From Parablautia intestinalis (GTDB lineage Bacteria > Bacillota > Clostridia > Lachnospirales > Lachnospiraceae), in assembly GCA_003612395.1 (NCBI GenBank), contig RAYQ01000001.1, positions 248,001 through 312,000 on the forward strand: 64,000 nucleotides of DNA. Direction: 5' to 3'. The notes under the pieces were generated by a model. It was not told where the DNA came from. It was given only the letters and a program-made list of their open reading frames with translations, and made no database searches. Both the position numbers and the translations under genes were made by a program. This document shows, piece after piece, positions 50,986-59,319 of this stretch (within the stretch, counting starts at the first letter, position 1; every line of letters begins with the position of its first letter).

Positions 50986-51671
50986 TTTCTCTCGCCTCCC
51001 ATCCACTGATACCCAATCCCGTAAATCGTTTTGATATAAGTATCGCCATCCGCCTCAATCTTGCCCCGGATACGGCTGATGGAGGTTGTCAGTGTGTGTT
51101 CGTCCACATAGTTTTCCTCCGCATCCCACAGCCGCTCCAGAAGGCGCTGCCTGGTCAGAATCTGTTTGGGGTTTTTGCAGAACAGGTACAGCATCTTATA
51201 CTCCATGGGGGAAAGGGTAAGAGGCTTCCCATTCAACGAAGCTGTCTGTTCTGAAAAGTCCAGAAACAGCCTGCCATCATCATAGAAATCCTTTGCCAGC
51301 CCCCGGTGTTCCAGCATAGCGAACATCGCCCGTATTTTCCGCAGCAACGCCCCAATGGAAAAGGGCTTGGTAATATAATCCACCGCCCCAACTTCATACC
51401 CCCGGATCTGGTCGCTCTCCTGATCGTTGGCAGTCAGAAAGATCACCAACGTGTCAGGGTTCTCCGGCTTTATGAGCCTGCACAGGTCATAACCGCTGCC
51501 GTCCGGCAGGTTGATGTCCAGAAGTACCAAGTCATATTCCGTCTGCGCCAATAACTCGGTGGCTGTGCCGGCATTCAGAGCTGATACGGTATCATAACCC
51601 TCAGAGATCAGGTTGTAAGTCAGCGTTTTATTTAAAAGGTCGTCATCCTCTACCAGCAAGATCTTTTTCAT
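50982..51671 (-). CDS. OmpR-family response regulator of the FtsX operon
   Basis: 229 residues; receiver domain (VEDDDLLNKTL, phospho-Asp in LVLLDINLPDGSGY, Lys in ITKPFSIGA) and winged helix (LTLSPMEYKMLYLFCKNPKQ, ending YIKTIYGIGYQWMGGERK, an intact terminal wing). GGAG lies seven bases before the ATG. 11-base-spaced ACATTT repeats just upstream suggest autoregulation, and the same motif precedes the ATPase gene. Confidence 0.9.
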   Translation of the reverse strand: MKKILLVEDDDLLNKTLTYNLISEGYDTVSALNAGTATELLAQTEYDLVLLDINLPDGSGYDLCRLIKPENPDTLVIFLTANDQESDQIRGYEVGAVDYITKPFSIGALLRKIRAMFAMLEHRGLAKDFYDDGRLFLDFSEQTASLNGKPLTLSPMEYKMLYLFCKNPKQILTRQRLLERLWDAEENYVDEHTLTTSISRIRGKIEADGDTYIKTIYGIGYQWMGGERK

Positions 51672-51709
51672 ATCCACACTCCTCTGCTTTTTTACATAGA
51701 TAAACATAC

Positions 51710-51727
51710 AAATGTCCGCGAAATGTT
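51710..51727 (-). promoter_or_regulatory. Putative response-regulator operator (11-bp-spaced repeats)
   Basis: AAATGT at 51710 and 51721 on the plus strand, exactly one helical turn apart, about 40 bases upstream of the response regulator ATG. Matches the repeats at 49880/49891 and 23550/23561. Confidence 0.5.
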
Positions 51728-51807
51728 ACAGTAGGCAACTTTTTTCATCCTATGCCCGGATTCCTTTCCAGAATATTTGTCTATCTAAATTCCATAAATT
51801 TTTTTTT

Positions 51808-51839
51808 GGTGCAGACAGTCTTCGTCAGCTGTCTGCACC
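51808..51839. other. Perfect 11-bp hairpin after the ABC permease gene
   Basis: GGTGCAGACAG and CTGTCTGCACC flank a 10-base loop, 23 bases past the permease stop. The adjacent run of T (51800-51807) is on the plus strand and before the hairpin, so it is not a normal minus-strand terminator. Possible processing or mRNA stability element. Confidence 0.45.
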
Positions 51840-51862
51840 CCGCCTCTTTCATCCTATATTCA

Positions 51863-52492
51863 TCAGCTAATATCCCGCTTCCGATATACCTTTACCGCAA
51901 TCCGGTATGAAATAAAAAAACAGATACCAGAAATGATAAGTACAATATGGAAAGCCAGAAGGATATTCTCCTTTACAGGAAAAAGCAAATTGATAAGAAG
52001 AACAAGCCCCGTAATAATCCCTGTTGACGCCATAAATGACATCATAAAGACAATCTGCGATTTCTCCGGGTCAAACAGATATGCACACGGCAGGCTGATG
52101 CCCCCTGCCAACAGGGTAGCGCTCATCCCGATAGATCCGTACAGTAACAGCGAGTGAAGCGTGATATCCATACCGAAACAGGCAAGGACGGCACAGGGTA
52201 CCAGCGCTGTCAGCATTCCCAATACGGCAAGCAGGATATAAAACAGAAACTTCTCACCAATGATCTGGTTCCTTGATACCGGCATGGTAATGACATTTTT
52301 GTTCCATTTGGATGCCGCGTCACTGGTAATGCTGATAAAGGCTGCTGTTGTAGCGGCAACCGGAGCCAGAACCAGAAGTGCGCTGGTTTCCAGCAAAAAG
52401 GATAACCCAAAGCCCAGAACAACCAGGCTGACAATCGTTACAAGAATATTGCTCCTGGCAATATAGAGATCTTTCACCAAAACACCTTTCAT
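51863..52492 (-). CDS. ABC-2-type permease (GntR-linked)
   Basis: 209 residues with six membrane helices (ILVTIVSLVVLGFGLSFLLE, LLVLAPVAATTAAFISITSD, FLFYILLAVLGMLTALVPCA, IVFMMSFMASTGIITGLVLL, ILLAFHIVLIISGICFFISY). ABC-2 permeases of this small size accompany YtrA/YtrB-type GntR-controlled exporters. The ATG overlaps the ATPase stop (TGATG). Its ATPase is frameshifted, so the transporter may no longer work. Confidence 0.8.
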   Translation of the reverse strand: MKGVLVKDLYIARSNILVTIVSLVVLGFGLSFLLETSALLVLAPVAATTAAFISITSDAASKWNKNVITMPVSRNQIIGEKFLFYILLAVLGMLTALVPCAVLACFGMDITLHSLLLYGSIGMSATLLAGGISLPCAYLFDPEKSQIVFMMSFMASTGIITGLVLLINLLFPVKENILLAFHIVLIISGICFFISYRIAVKVYRKRDIS

Positions 52493-53342
52493 CACTTTTC
52501 CCCCTTTACATAAAGAAGCATAATTTCATCAATCGTTGCCGGGACAACCAGGGCTTTCGGATATTTTTTCTGCATCCTCTCCCGGTCTGAAACCAGTATC
52601 TGCCATTCATAGTCCATTTTACGGTACGATATAATATCGGATTTATCCAGCGCGTCAAACTGCGCCGCACCGCACTTGATGATGCCATACTGTTCGGTCA
52701 GTTCGTCTTTGGGTTTCTCAAAAACCACTTTCCCTTCATGGATGAATACGATATAATCGGCAATCTTCTCTAAATCACTGGTAATGTGGGAAGACATCAG
52801 AATGGAATGTTCTTCGTCCTGCACGAAATCTAAAAGCATATCCAGAATATCATCCCGGACAACCGGGTCTAAGCCGCTGGTGGCTTCGTCCAGGACCAAC
52901 AGCCTGGAATGATGGGAAATGCAACAGAGATTGCCAGCTTCATCTTCATTCCTTTTGAAAACTGTTTGATCTTCTTATCCGCCGGCAGGGAAAACTGTTT
53001 CAGCAGACGCAAATAAGCCTGTTCGTCCCATGTCCTGTAAATGTTTTTCATAACCCGGTTCAATTTTCGGGGAGAAAGAATTTCCGGATAATTACTGCCA
53101 TCAAACACGACGCCAATCTGTTCTTTGACGTCCCCGTCCAGTTCCTCGCTGTCCAAAATGGATACAACACCGTCTTCCTTTTGAATCAGCCCTAAAGCCG
53201 CATTGATGGTTGTGCTTTTTCCTGCGCCGTTTTCTCCAATCAGTCCGACAATGGAGCCACTGGGAACGGTAAACGAGACGTGGTCCAAAACAAAATCCTG
53301 ATAAGTTTTGGTAAGCCCTGATACCATGAAAGCATTTGTCAT
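52492..53342 (-). pseudogene. ABC ATPase with one frameshift (GntR-linked)
   Basis: The first part holds Walker A GLIGENGAGKSTTINAAL and QFSKGMKMKLAISVAF (signature) and then runs into a wrong frame. The second frame supplies Walker B LVLDEATSGLDPV, H-loop ILMSSHITSDL and the C-terminal part. Around 52905-52925 one base is missing (TTTCCCATCATTCC where TTTTCCCATCATTCC is expected). A real frameshift, or an assembly error. The promoter and the other two operon genes are intact. Confidence 0.8.
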
Positions 53343-53344
53343 CG

Positions 53345-53719
53345 CTAATCCTCCTCGTATAATAATGTTAATAAGCTAATTAGTTTATCAAGCGGTATTC
53401 CGCTCATACGGGCAATTTCTATCGCGTCATTGAAACAGCCCTCTATCTTTTTTTGCTGTTCTTCCAAATAAAAGTCCTGATTTTGGACAGATACATAGCA
53501 GCCTTTCCCGGCTGTCGTTTCAATAAAGCCATCTTCCTGTAGGATATCATATGCCTTCTGCACGGTCAAAACACTGATCTGCAGCGATTTTGCAAGGGAA
53601 CGGATAGAGGGAAGTGCCTCCCCGGATTTCAAATCGCCGCTCATAACCTGCGCTTTTATCTGCAACACAATCTGCTCGTACAGAGGACGACTTGCCTTAT
53701 TACTTACAACAATCTCCAA
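53345..53719 (-). CDS. GntR-family (YtrA-type) repressor
   Basis: 124 residues: the winged helix domain VSNKASRPLYEQIVLQIKAQ then LPSIRSLAKSLQISVLTVQK and YDILQEDGFIETTAGKGCYV, followed by a short C-terminal helix pair rather than a large effector domain, as in YtrA. It starts at TTG with AAAGGCAGTGG upstream. First gene of an operon with the ABC ATPase and permease, which it likely represses until a cell-envelope antibiotic is present. Confidence 0.9.
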   Translation of the reverse strand: MEIVVSNKASRPLYEQIVLQIKAQVMSGDLKSGEALPSIRSLAKSLQISVLTVQKAYDILQEDGFIETTAGKGCYVSVQNQDFYLEEQQKKIEGCFNDAIEIARMSGIPLDKLISLLTLLYEED

Positions 53720-53765
53720 ACTACCACTGCCTTTCTGTATTATACTGTATTATATATATAAGTAC

Positions 53766-53794
53766 GGTATAATGCACCATAAAGTAACTGTCAA
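53766..53794 (-). promoter_or_regulatory. Promoter of the GntR/ABC operon with TATA-rich operator
   Basis: On the minus strand, TTGACA at 53789-53794, a 17-base spacer and TATACC at 53766-53771. Between it and the gene is a run of GTATTATAC- and TATATATA-type repeats (53738-53765), probable operator half-sites for the GntR protein. Confidence 0.65.
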
Positions 53795-53802
53795 GAGAAT
53801 TA

Positions 53803-53831
53803 CAAAAATCCCATTGCCTTAGCGATGGGAT
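53803..53831 (-). terminator. Rho-independent terminator
   Basis: On the minus strand ATCCCATCGC, loop, GCAATGGGAT then TTTTTG. It lies about 65 bases past the lipoprotein stop at 53895. Confidence 0.8.
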
Positions 53832-53894
53832 CTTTGTATATGGCTATGTAGATATTAAAATCTGGTTTTGCAAACATTCTCTGTATCAGCAGAT

Positions 53895-54398
53895 TTATTC
53901 AACTGTGATCACAACAATTTTTACAGCTTCATCTGGATGCTCTTCATCAAAATCAATCAGTCCACGGTAACTGATCTCTACCTTATCACCCACAGCAATC
54001 GAGAGTTCTCCTTCTGCTTCCTGAGCACTCTCTGTGGAAAATCCTTCCAGTATCCGGGCATTCTCCGTGGAAAAATAATAGAGCATGTCATCATCCGGGT
54101 TTTTGATCGTGATTGTGTTACCTTCATATTTTTCAACAATTCCGGCAATGGGATCGCCCTCTGTAATTTCCTCGTCTTCCGGAGAAACTTTTCCATCCTC
54201 TTCTGCAATCTCCGGCTTTGACGGTTCCACAAGATTCGTTTCTGCTTCCTCATCTTTTGTATCTGTGGTTTCTTTCTTATCCGTTTCCTGCGGGGAATCA
54301 GTCTCCACAGATACCGCATCTTCTTTTGATTCGGATGAGCAGGCGGTCATCCCCAACGTCAAAACTATCATAAATATCAGAATACATTTCCTTTTCAT
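53895..54398 (-). CDS. Lipoprotein with acidic linker
   Basis: 167 residues: signal peptide and lipobox (IVLTLGMTACSS), an acidic linker of about 55 residues, and a domain IAGIVEKYEGNTITIKNPDD then GELSIAVGDKVEISYRGLID ending EAVKIVVITVE. The domain recalls small OB-like folds of secreted proteins that follow a GxVxxxxGNTIxIKN motif. AGGAGAAAGATT supports the start. It lies 19 bases after the preceding lipoprotein gene, in the same operon. Role unknown. Confidence 0.75.
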   Translation of the reverse strand: MKRKCILIFMIVLTLGMTACSSESKEDAVSVETDSPQETDKKETTDTKDEEAETNLVEPSKPEIAEEDGKVSPEDEEITEGDPIAGIVEKYEGNTITIKNPDDDMLYYFSTENARILEGFSTESAQEAEGELSIAVGDKVEISYRGLIDFDEEHPDEAVKIVVITVE

Positions 54399-54416
54399 AA
54401 TCTTTCTCCTCTTTGT

Positions 54417-54974
54417 CTAAAAGAACCGTATTTCTGTAGCATGAAATTCATCATTTTTAAAGCTGCCTTTCATTTCAACGGACATATACTCTTTCAAATC
54501 CTGAAATCCGGCCTCTTTGTCTTCATGGTTTTCCCCACTTCCATCCGTGGTTCTCATATAAAAGAGGGTATCCTCCTCAAAAAACACATGAATTAACTCG
54601 GTGTCAGGAAGATCAGCATTAGAGCTTGGAGAACTGTATGATAAAGAACCGTCATCAAGAATTTTCACTTTCTTTTCGGCAATGAAAAATGAATTCTCTT
54701 CCATTTTCCAAACCTTACCCAGAAAATCCGCATCGACAGCAGCTGCAACATCCGGCTCTAATACCTGCCATTTTCCTGCTGCATTTTCCTGTGGCTCCTC
54801 TGCGCTCCCATCCACGCCTTCTAATGGCGCATCATTTGATTCCTCCGGTGATGCTTCATCTGCCTGATTTTCTTCTGTTTTAACAGCAGATTCAGAACCG
54901 GAACCGCATCCTGTAATCATTGTGCTCAATATACAGACAGTACCGAATACTATCATTGCCTTTTTCAGTTTCAT
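54417..54974 (-). CDS. Lipoprotein, probable LytTR target
   Basis: 185 residues: lipobox ILSTMITGCGSGS, an acidic linker, and a domain with WKMEENSFFIAEKKVKILDD and ELIHVFFEEDTLFYMRTTDG ending MKGSFKNDEFHATEIRFF. I do not recognise the domain. GGAGGTAAGAAATTTT precedes the ATG. Upstream, direct repeats matching those before the LytTR gene suggest control by that two-component system. Followed by a second lipoprotein gene. Confidence 0.75.
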   Translation of the reverse strand: MKLKKAMIVFGTVCILSTMITGCGSGSESAVKTEENQADEASPEESNDAPLEGVDGSAEEPQENAAGKWQVLEPDVAAAVDADFLGKVWKMEENSFFIAEKKVKILDDGSLSYSSPSSNADLPDTELIHVFFEEDTLFYMRTTDGSGENHEDKEAGFQDLKEYMSVEMKGSFKNDEFHATEIRFF

Positions 54975-55053
54975 AAAATTTCTTACCTCCTGATTATTTA
55001 TAGAAATACCAGCTATTATAGTCTGTCTGATTCATTCAAACAACCTGTTTGTT

Positions 55054-55081
55054 GTGAAATGCTTTCTGGATGCCGTAAATG
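55054..55081 (-). promoter_or_regulatory. Putative LytTR operator upstream of the lipoprotein gene
   Basis: GTGAAATG at 55054-55061 and CGTAAATG at 55074-55081, with TCTG and TGCCGT between them as at 41879-41907. The gap is one base shorter. Located 80-107 bases upstream of the lipoprotein start. Confidence 0.5.
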
Positions 55082-55094
55082 TCATGAAACATTT

Positions 55095-55484
55095 TTAATG
55101 TACATCCATCTTCTCCGCCCATTTCAACCCTTCATTTTCCTTTAATAGTCCCATATGATACAGTGCCTGCACACAGTCTGCATAACCCTGAATGTAAGCC
55201 CGTTTCTCCTGGGCAGACGCAAAATCCTCCAGGCGCTCTTTCATTTCCTCTGCCTTTTCCTGCTCTCCTGCAGGCAGGGTTTCCAGAAAGACTTCCCATT
55301 CCTGCTCTGTTTTCTTCCATACCTCTAAAGCTACTTCATATTCCGGTGTGCGCACATAGCTCTCTCGCTTTACATTTTCTCCGTTCAAAGTTCCTAAAAA
55401 CTGGGCGATCTTCAACCACACATCATTCATACCATACATCTCCTTTATTTCACTTTCTACATCCAGTATTCCCCGATTTTCCAC
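55095..55484 (-). CDS. Uncharacterised helical protein
   Basis: Up to 129 residues, mostly helical: YVRTPEYEVALEVWKKTEQE, FLETLPAGEQEKAEEMKERL and EKRAYIQGYADCVQALYHMG. The alternation of charged and aromatic residues with a PEYE-type segment recalls small helical proteins (such as DUF6809-like) in Clostridial elements, but this is weak. The GTG at 55484 lacks a good ribosome site; the ATG at 55439 (AAAGGAGATGT before it) is more likely. It faces away from the XRE gene at 55532. Confidence 0.6.
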   Translation of the reverse strand: MENRGILDVESEIKEMYGMNDVWLKIAQFLGTLNGENVKRESYVRTPEYEVALEVWKKTEQEWEVFLETLPAGEQEKAEEMKERLEDFASAQEKRAYIQGYADCVQALYHMGLLKENEGLKWAEKMDVH

Positions 55485-55531
55485 TATTCTGTTTCTATTT
55501 TTCGATACTTCATCTTTAGAAGGGAGTGTCT

Positions 55532-55786
55532 ATGAAAATCTACTGGAATGGTACTTCCAAAAACATCATAGGCCCAAAGATAAAGCAGCTCCGCACCAGT
55601 CAGGGGCTCTCCCAGGCCGCCCTTGCAGTCCGGCTCCAGCTCCTGGGCATGGAGTGCAGCGACCTGACCATCCTGCGCATCGAACAGGGCAGCCGTTTCG
55701 TTCCGGACTACGAGGTAGCAATCCTTGCCGAATATTTCCATATATCCACGGACGAGCTGCTGGGAAAAGGGGAGACAGGACAGTAA
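55532..55786 (+). CDS. XRE-family regulator
   Basis: 84 residues: MKIYWNGTSKNIIGPKIKQL then QGLSQAALAVRLQLLGMECS and LRIEQGSRFVPDYEVAILAE then LLGKGETGQ. The helix-turn-helix spans LSQAALAVRLQLLGM... TILRIEQG. It is on the opposite strand to, and convergent with, ParR-like 55818. Similar proteins of this size are common on Clostridial integrative elements and may repress the segregation or transfer genes. GGGAG precedes the ATG. Confidence 0.75.
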   Translation: MKIYWNGTSKNIIGPKIKQLRTSQGLSQAALAVRLQLLGMECSDLTILRIEQGSRFVPDYEVAILAEYFHISTDELLGKGETGQ

Positions 55787-55817
55787 TCCTCCTGTATGCT
55801 CCCCTTTTATGTTCCCT

Positions 55818-56192
55818 TCATCCCTTAAACGCCTCCAGAGAGGACAGGATCCCCGCCATGGCACCTTCGTCCAGTTCAAGCTCCATCCCTCCCGGCATCT
55901 CTTCCGTTTCCTGTTCCATCTGATTTTCCATGTGCGCTTCATGGTGGTTCCCCTGCCGCTCACGCTCATCCAGCACCTGCAGCACAAATCGCCGGATTTT
56001 TTCATAATCGAGAGACAGCCCTACAGAGCCAGCCTCCCCCGGATTTCCCCCGTTCTGCCATGCCAGCACCGCATTGACGATATACTGGGCCTTCCCCCGT
56101 TTCATACTGTTTAACAGCTCTGCTACCGCCACATGGTTTGGATCATTTTTATTGAACCCTATGGTCGTTACAAAAGCATTTTTCTTCCCCAT
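55818..56192 (-). CDS. ParR-like centromere-binding protein
   Basis: 124 residues: MGKKNAFVTTIGFNKNDPNH then VAVAELLNSMKRGKAQYIVN and AVLAW, a ribbon-helix-helix start like plasmid ParR/StbB proteins, followed by an acidic tail ending GAMAGILSSLEAFKG, the type of C-terminal motif that binds the ParM filament. Follows the ParM-like gene by 5 bases. With a complete ParM it would segregate a plasmid or the excised element. Confidence 0.7.
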   Translation of the reverse strand: MGKKNAFVTTIGFNKNDPNHVAVAELLNSMKRGKAQYIVNAVLAWQNGGNPGEAGSVGLSLDYEKIRRFVLQVLDERERQGNHHEAHMENQMEQETEEMPGGMELELDEGAMAGILSSLEAFKG

Positions 56193-56197
56193 GGCAG

Positions 56198-56677
56198 TTA
56201 CCTGCCTTTCCTCTGGATCTGGTAAAGGAGCCCGTAGCCCTTTGCGTTGGCCCGGATATCTTCTATGAACACACAGCGTCCGATCTTCTCGGAATTCTCC
56301 AGATATTCCCGGAGCAGAAGGGCGCCTCCTCCGATAAACACCACACAGCCTGTCTTCAGGTCGATCCCACGTTCCCTAAGGATGCTTTTGATCGCACAGC
56401 ACCTCACCGGATAATACTGGTTCCTTACTTTCAGGAGAAGCCCTGTATTCAGGATGGTGTCTGTGATGATTCCCTCATCCAGTCCTTCCTCGGCATACTT
56501 CTCCCGAAGCTCCTCTGCTACCCTGCTGTCATCAGTGATGGGCACCAGACGCAGGTTTTTGGATTTCTTCCGTTCCCAGAAGGAATTCCTCCCGATGCGC
56601 TCAAGACACTTCAGAAATTCATCCTGCTTTGTGAAGACGCCGCAATAGCTGTCTTCAAAGACCTTTGTTCCACTCAT
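56198..56677 (-). pseudogene. ParM-like actin ATPase, N-terminal half missing
   Basis: 159 residues. The C-terminal part has GCVVFIGGGALLLREYLENS then FIEDIRANAKGYGLLY, the adenosine motif and end of ParM/StbA actin folds. LREKYAEEGLDEGIITDTIL is its middle helix. The N-terminal phosphate-1 loop (DxGN) and the first half (about 150-200 residues) are absent; the ribosome site and first codons (MSGTKVFEDSY) join straight to the second domain. An internal deletion is likely. Without it no filament forms. Confidence 0.7.
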
Positions 56678-56689
56678 GTTTCTTTCCAC

Positions 56690-57447
56690 CTTTCTTTTCT
56701 CTCCGTTTCACGGATGATTTTTTATCCAGCCGCTTATGCGGGCAAAGCCCATCCGGGCATTTCTGGTATGTCTACGGCACAAAAAAAGGAATGGTCCCAT
56801 ACAGGCTTCCATTCCTTACTGCGTGTGGCTCTCCCACAAATCAACTTCCTGTCTCCGGCATCTCTGTCGGAAAACAAAAAAGTGCCAAAAGACTGCCATG
56901 CCGCATCGGAAAAATCCTCTGTTCTTCCTGATGCCCGGACAGCTCCTGACACAAAATACAATCATAAACAGCGTATGCATCCCGGTTTCTGCCTCACAGG
57001 GCAGCACCGGAACCTGCGGTTTACGAAAAGCCGGCAGACATATCGGTTATGTCCTGCCTCTCCCCGTTCCCCATAACAGGTCTCGCACAAAAATCAATTA
57101 CGAATTTATCTTAGCACAATATCTTGTATCATGTCAACTTCATTGTACTATATCTATTATTTTGTCCTTACCAAAATTTTTTTCAAGTATTTTCCAACTC
57201 ATGGGATATTTCTGTATAAAACCTTCTCCGGACATCCGGATGAGGTTTCCCGCTCCTTGAAAACTGAAGAGCATACGCCATCATGTATATGGGTTCTGAT
57301 GGCCGGGTTCCTGCACAGGGTATGCCCGGCCCGGATGAAATCGCACACAGTGCAGCCAGTCAACGCGGCCAGGAAGGGCGCAGGAAACGGTGGTGGAAGG
57401 TATGTGTAATGATACTCGTATACTTTTTATCAAATGAGGTTTTTATT
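56690..57447. other. Gap of about 750 bases without a supported gene
   Basis: Short open frames exist on both strands but none has a ribosome site and plausible protein pattern. It lies between the partition module and the excisionase, where the missing ParM N-terminus and other element genes would normally be. AT-rich from 57090 to 57200, so it may hold the element's promoters. Confidence 0.5.
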
Positions 57448-57666
57448 ATGGATACGAAAAAGAAAGAATTAGACAGTTATGGGGATTTCCGCAAATACTC
57501 CGTAGAAGAAATTTCCTCTATGCTTGGAGTTGGAAAAACAAAAACCAGAGAAATGCTGCAGAGCAGATTGTTACCTGTAACCGAAATCGGACGGGACTAT
57601 TTTACTTCCAAAACAGCAATACAGGAGTTTTTATCAGATAACGTGGGAAAAGAACTATTCTTCTAA
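57448..57666 (+). CDS. Excisionase-like HTH protein
   Basis: 72 residues: MDTKKKELDSYGDFRKYSVE then EISSMLGVGKTKTREMLQSR and LLPVTEIGRDYFTSKTAIQE. This is the winged helix pattern of MerR-like Xis/excisionase proteins and HTH_17 domains. GAGG ten bases upstream. Gap to the integrase start is 108 bases, and the pair is in the standard xis-int order of Tn916-like and other integrative elements. Confidence 0.8.
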   Translation: MDTKKKELDSYGDFRKYSVEEISSMLGVGKTKTREMLQSRLLPVTEIGRDYFTSKTAIQEFLSDNVGKELFF

Positions 57667-57774
57667 AGTCAGAATTTCGTTGTCACCTATGCATTTCTAT
57701 AATATAATGAGGATGCGATAACACTGGCTTTTTCGCAATAGAAATAGTTCTTTTCGTAGAAAGGAGCAAAGTCT

Positions 57775-58978
57775 ATGTCGAATCAGACCACCACAAAAAG
57801 CCGTCGAAGTAAAGGAGACGGCACAATTTTTAAAAACAGCAAAGGGAAATGGATCGCACGCTACACAAAGAAAGGAGTGACAACGAAAGAATTTTCAGGT
57901 AAGACAAAGGCAGAGGCCAAAGCTAAACTGGATGAATACAGATTTATGGTTCTGTCCGGAGAAGCCGTAAACACAAAACTGACCGTTGCTGAATATTCTA
58001 AAAAATTTCTTTTTTACAAAAGTCAGCAGGTCCTGCGTAAAAAGCTGAAACAGACTACCTATGATCGGATTGAACGGACTTTTGAGTGCCATATTGAAAA
58101 GCATCCGATTGCGCAGGTACTGATGTGCAATTTGAAATCCAGGGATATTCAAAATCTGCTGGATGAACTGCAGCCGAATTATAGCCTCTCAACAATCAAT
58201 AAGGTTTATCTTTTCTTACATTCCATGATCAAACATGGAAAAGAAGAAAAAGATTTTCCTGAATCCTATAATCCTTTTGCTACAGTGGAACTTCCTGACG
58301 AAACTGCTGTAGGCAAAAAAACCAAGGAGATACAGATACTTCCGTTAGAATGTCTTGAACGGTTTAAGGAAGTCGCTCTGGGATATAATCCTGACGGCAC
58401 TCTCGCATACCGTTATGGGCCAGCGCTGGTTTTCGCCCTGAATACAGGACTCAGGGAAGGCGAACTGCTTGCTCTCTCAAAAAACAGAATCCTGGCAGGC
58501 GAAGACGGGCGGAAAAGGGTCCATATCTCCGAAACTGTAAGTATCGTCAAAAACAGGGAAGAAAATGCACAAACCAGATCCACACAAATGATAACACCAC
58601 CCAAGTATCCCCGCAGCAACCGCATAGTTCCGCTAAATCGGGAAGCTGAAATGTGTCTGGAGCTCATGCTCAATACTTATGAGCCGAACAAAATCCGAAG
58701 CGATTTTATCATAAGTACGAAAACAGGGAATATCCCTACCAAGAGGAATATCCAGCTTTCCCTTGAATCGCATTTTGAAAAGGATTGGCGAAAAGCATTA
58801 TGGCACTCATGCCATGCGCCATACTTTTGCGACACGGCTTCTGAGTAAAACCTCAAGTCACCAGGAAATCAAAGCTGTCGCAGAGCTGTTAGGGGATGAT
58901 TATAAGGTCGTCGTAAAGACTTATCTACATACAGATGAAGACGGGAAACATAATCTGGTAGACATGTTAAATGATTAG
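57775..58978 (+). pseudogene. Tyrosine integrase, frameshifted near the catalytic core
   Basis: The N-terminal arm-binding domain (GDGTIFKNSKGKWIARYTKK), core-binding domain (LTVAEYSKKFLFYKSQQV) and catalytic Arg (NTGLREGELLAL) are in one frame to about 58760. HAMRHTFATRLL (H-x-x-R) and the tyrosine in KTYLHTDEDG follow in another. One base change of length at 58765-58800 would restore about 400 residues. Lying beside tRNA-Cys with Xis upstream, it is the integrase of the element, now probably inactive, so the element may be fixed in place. Confidence 0.85.
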
Positions 58979-59146
58979 GTTTTACATTTGGCGACCACCT
59001 TATAACCACTTTATGACCACCTTATGAACCGATTTTAAACGGTTTTAAACGAAGCATTGAAAATTTAAGAAATATGAAAAAATGTGGGTAAAATTGACCA
59101 GAAACAAAGGTCTAAAAGTGTCAAGCCAAAAATTCACACAAAACAA

Positions 59147-59176
59147 AACCCCGAAAAATCACCGTTTTCGAGGCTT
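59147..59176 (-). terminator. Rho-independent terminator after tRNA-Cys
   Basis: On the minus strand CCTCGAAAACGG and a matching TTTTTCGGGG arm, followed by TTTTG. It is 7-35 bases past the tRNA-Cys 3' end and would end that tRNA transcript. Confidence 0.7.
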
Positions 59177-59182
59177 TCTAAG

Positions 59183-59254
59183 AGGCGCAGACCGGATTTG
59201 AACCGGTGGATACTGGTGTTGCAGACCATTGCCTTACCACTTGGCTACTGCGCC
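59183..59254 (-). tRNA. tRNA-Cys(GCA), probable integration site
   Basis: GGCGCAG/CTGCGCC acceptor, anticodon arm ATGGT-CTGCAAC-ACCAG with GCA, T-arm ACCGG-TTCAAAT-CCGGT. CCA is not encoded. The 3' end faces the integrase at 205 bases, the usual arrangement for integration into a tRNA 3' end. No second copy of its 3' end is present in the window, so the opposite attachment site lies to the left, outside. Confidence 0.9.
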
Positions 59255-59319
59255 ATACATATAATATAACAAATAAACATGTCACAGTCAATTCTTTTTC
59301 TATGACCGGTCACATTTCA

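Noticed and set aside
51800-51839. T-run plus hairpin taken at first as a terminator
   Set aside because: The T-run comes before the hairpin on the plus strand and would be an A-run after it on the minus strand, so it does not fit a terminator for the adjacent gene.
55484-56005. 173-residue minus-strand frame opposite the XRE gene
   Set aside because: It has a Trp/Arg-rich, unlikely composition at its start and is antisense to the well-supported XRE and ParR-like genes.
56734-57260. Frames of 75-174 residues between the partition module and the excisionase
   Set aside because: No ribosome sites, poor protein-like composition, and overlapping frames on both strands with none favoured.
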